From Halobacteriales archaeon (GTDB lineage Archaea; Halobacteriota; Halobacteria; Halobacteriales; SKSH01), in NCBI GenBank assembly GCA_007118075.1, contig SKSH01000097.1:1-7744 (forward strand): a stretch of 7,744 nucleotides of DNA. The letters run 5' to 3'. The notes under the pieces were generated by a model, which saw only the letters and a list, made by a program, of their open reading frames with translations, was not told the DNA's origin and made no database searches. Of the stretch, positions 6,325-7,744 are shown piece by piece (positions within the stretch are counted from its first letter, which is position 1; every line of letters starts with the position of its first letter). The translations under genes were made by a program, and so were the position numbers.

Positions 6325-7020
6325 CTAGCTCGGCCGATGTCCGTGATATAGGATGGCTATCGCGAAGAGAAACACTACGGTCCCGATGTCGTAGAACCAG
6401 TTCGATGCTACAGTCGCCACGGCAGTCCCAGTCCCCCCGAGTGCCCCCAATATGGGGACCAATACCGGCACCGTACAACCAACACACGTCACCAACCCGA
6501 GAGCACCTGCGAGAGATGCTCGTGAAATCCGCCTGAGATTGGCGGTGACGAGGTACGCGATGGCGATGTACCCGATGGTCTCGTATGGAACGAACGTTGC
6601 ACGAAGTCCCGAAAGCTCGAGGCTGATGATCGGGCCCCAACCTGGGATATTCCAGCGATAACTCAGCTCGAACAGTGCAGATACGTCGCCATCAAGGGCG
6701 ATGCGACCAGGGATCACAAGCAGGATGATGAAGTATCCTAACCCTATCGCCCCGGTAACGACCCGAAGCCGCCTCGAGACGGTCACCGGACGGGCATACA
6801 TCCCCACCCATATGGCCGTGTTGATCCAGATGAGTGGATACACGATGGGATATCGAAGGTTCGTCACGTGGTCATCACTCACGAGCAGGTAGATCAGGAT
6901 GAGGTTGATCTGGATGGCGAGTACAACGGTCCAGAAGACGATCGTTCGAGGACGGATGGCGCGCAGACGCTCGATGATGTCATTTGGCATCTCAGCCACC
7001 GATCGGCTGGTTGTCTGCAT
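6325..7020 (-). CDS. Uncharacterised CVGC-motif membrane protein beside ctaB (DUF7546-like)
   Basis: This protein of 231 residues is integral to the membrane, with about six hydrophobic segments. Counting from the ATG they lie near 26-47, 55-76, 88-105, 147-163, 169-191 and 211-226. The segment near 169-191 contains 'GLVTCVGCTVPVLVPILGALGG', where a CxxC pair (CVGC, about 179-182) is followed by small and proline residues. This resembles a haloarchaeal family of unknown function commonly found beside heme O synthase. Such a membrane-embedded CxxC could bind a metal or act in thiol exchange, and the context suggests a role in terminal-oxidase or heme-copper assembly, but this is inference. An in-frame GTG at 7024-7026 overlaps the ctaB TGA as GTGA; the ATG at 7018-7020 is 2 nt past that stop. 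I chose the ATG; the GTG would add two residues. No SD is seen, and translation is probably coupled to ctaB. Confidence 0.8.
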   Translation of the reverse strand: MQTTSRSVAEMPNDIIERLRAIRPRTIVFWTVVLAIQINLILIYLLVSDDHVTNLRYPIVYPLIWINTAIWVGMYARPVTVSRRLRVVTGAIGLGYFIILLVIPGRIALDGDVSALFELSYRWNIPGWGPIISLELSGLRATFVPYETIGYIAIAYLVTANLRRISRASLAGALGLVTCVGCTVPVLVPILGALGGTGTAVATVASNWFYDIGTVVFLFAIAILYHGHRPS

Positions 7021-7022
7021 GA

Positions 7023-7744
7023 TCACAGGATGAGTAGCTCGAGGATGATGGCTACCATGAGTACGCCAAGGAAGGCGTTCGAAGCATGGAAGGTCCGCAT
7101 CGCGGCCACTGAATTTTGATGTTCATAGAGATGGACGATGGTGTAGAGGAATCCACCCCCGGCGATGACAGCGGTGGCACCATATAGCCAACCGAGCCCA
7201 CCGATGGCTCCGAGCAGGGCGACACACAGCAGGGTGGCACCTGCATAGAGGACGATATGTCGTTGGGTCACCCGTTCGCCGCGGACGACGGGGAGCATCG
7301 GGAAGTTGCCCCTAGCGTAATCGCGTTTGTACACAAGGGCGAGGTTGTAAAAATGCGCTGGTGTCCAGAGGAAGATGATCAACCCGAGCACCAGCACTGG
7401 GATCCCGATCGAGCCAGTGACCGCAGCCCACCCGATGATGGCTGGGAACGCACCGACTGCTCCACCGAGGACGATATTCTGACTGGTATTTGGTTTGAGT
7501 ACCACCGTGTAGATGATGCTGTAAAAGCCGATGGCGACGAGCCCGAGCCCGGCAGCGAGTGCATTTGTTAAGGCGAGGAATACGCCGATCGAGGCAAGTG
7601 TGAGCACGACTCCGAATACCGCTGCACGCCTCATCGAGACCGTGTGCGTGGCCAACGGACGATCGGCCGTCCGTGCCATTCGACGGTCTACATCCCGTTC
7701 GTAGAGGTGGTTGAATACCCCACTCGCACCGATGGCCAACATCC
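7023..7744 (-). CDS. ctaB: Protoheme IX farnesyltransferase (heme O synthase), partial
   Basis: The C-terminal 239 residues are visible; the start lies beyond the right edge. This is a UbiA-superfamily membrane prenyltransferase that attaches a farnesyl group to heme B to make heme O, the precursor of heme A for terminal oxidases. The first Asp-rich motif is 'NHLYERDVDRRMARTADRPL' (visible residues 11-30). 'LKPNTSQNIVLGGAVGAFPAIIGWAAVTGS' (82-111) is a family hallmark. The second motif is 'WTPAHFYNLALVYKRDYARGNFPMLPVVRGE' (126-156). Hydrophobic segments fill the remainder, ending in a C-terminal helix (about 222-239). Haloarchaeal homologues often carry an N-terminal CtaA-like (heme A synthase) domain; whether this one does cannot be seen. 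The stop overlaps or adjoins the start of the downstream CxxC membrane protein, indicating an operon. Confidence 0.94.
   Translation of the reverse strand, partial: MLAIGASGVFNHLYERDVDRRMARTADRPLATHTVSMRRAAVFGVVLTLASIGVFLALTNALAAGLGLVAIGFYSIIYTVVLKPNTSQNIVLGGAVGAFPAIIGWAAVTGSIGIPVLVLGLIIFLWTPAHFYNLALVYKRDYARGNFPMLPVVRGERVTQRHIVLYAGATLLCVALLGAIGGLGWLYGATAVIAGGGFLYTIVHLYEHQNSVAAMRTFHASNAFLGVLMVAIILELLIL

Noticed and set aside
6257..6640. 127-codon minus-strand frame spanning the gap before acnA
   Set aside because: It runs out of frame across the CxxC membrane protein gene and into acnA, with a composition unlike either gene.

Overview
The window reads as ordinary chromosome from a haloarchaeon or a close relative. 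Four things suggest this. The nucleotidyltransferase and nucleotide-sugar dehydrogenase closely resemble AglF and AglM of Haloferax. A small CxxC membrane protein follows the heme O synthase gene, as in haloarchaea. Proteins are strongly acidic and lysine-poor: a hand count of the aconitase gives about 160 Asp+Glu and about 16 Lys in 931 residues, as in 'salt-in' proteomes. Genes are very tightly packed, with few Shine-Dalgarno sequences. Base composition looks only moderately GC-rich for a haloarchaeon, so a lower-GC lineage or a sister group such as Hikarchaeia is possible. This placement is inference.

Layout, left to right. The end of an MscS-type mechanosensitive channel gene enters on the + strand (1-252). 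It converges, with overlapping stop codons, on a minus-strand pair: an AglF-like sugar-1-phosphate nucleotidyltransferase followed by a small CoA-binding protein. A short divergent control region of about 100 bp separates aglF from aglM (+ strand, UDP-glucose 6-dehydrogenase). Everything to the right is on the minus strand. In transcription order these are a heme O synthase (ctaB, entering from the right edge), a six-segment membrane protein with a CVGC motif whose start overlaps or nearly abuts the ctaB stop, a full-length AcnA-type aconitase, and an NfeD-like membrane protein that converges on aglM.

How the genes work together. AglF and AglM would act in sequence: glucose-1-phosphate to UDP-glucose to UDP-glucuronate, the precursor of hexuronic acids in haloarchaeal N-glycans and surface polysaccharides. 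Aconitase is a TCA-cycle enzyme. CtaB makes heme O for terminal oxidases, and the membrane protein beside it may help oxidase or cofactor assembly (inference). MscS protects against osmotic downshock. NfeD is a membrane protein-quality or membrane-organisation factor.

I found no mobile element, CRISPR array, RNA gene, toxin-antitoxin pair or defence system. No non-coding stretch exceeds about 105 bp. I see no clear undescribed multi-gene system. The points most worth checking are the uncharacterised CxxC membrane protein beside ctaB, the start-site conflict and shared promoter between aglF and aglM, the translationally linked CoA-binding protein, and an inverted repeat just upstream of aconitase.
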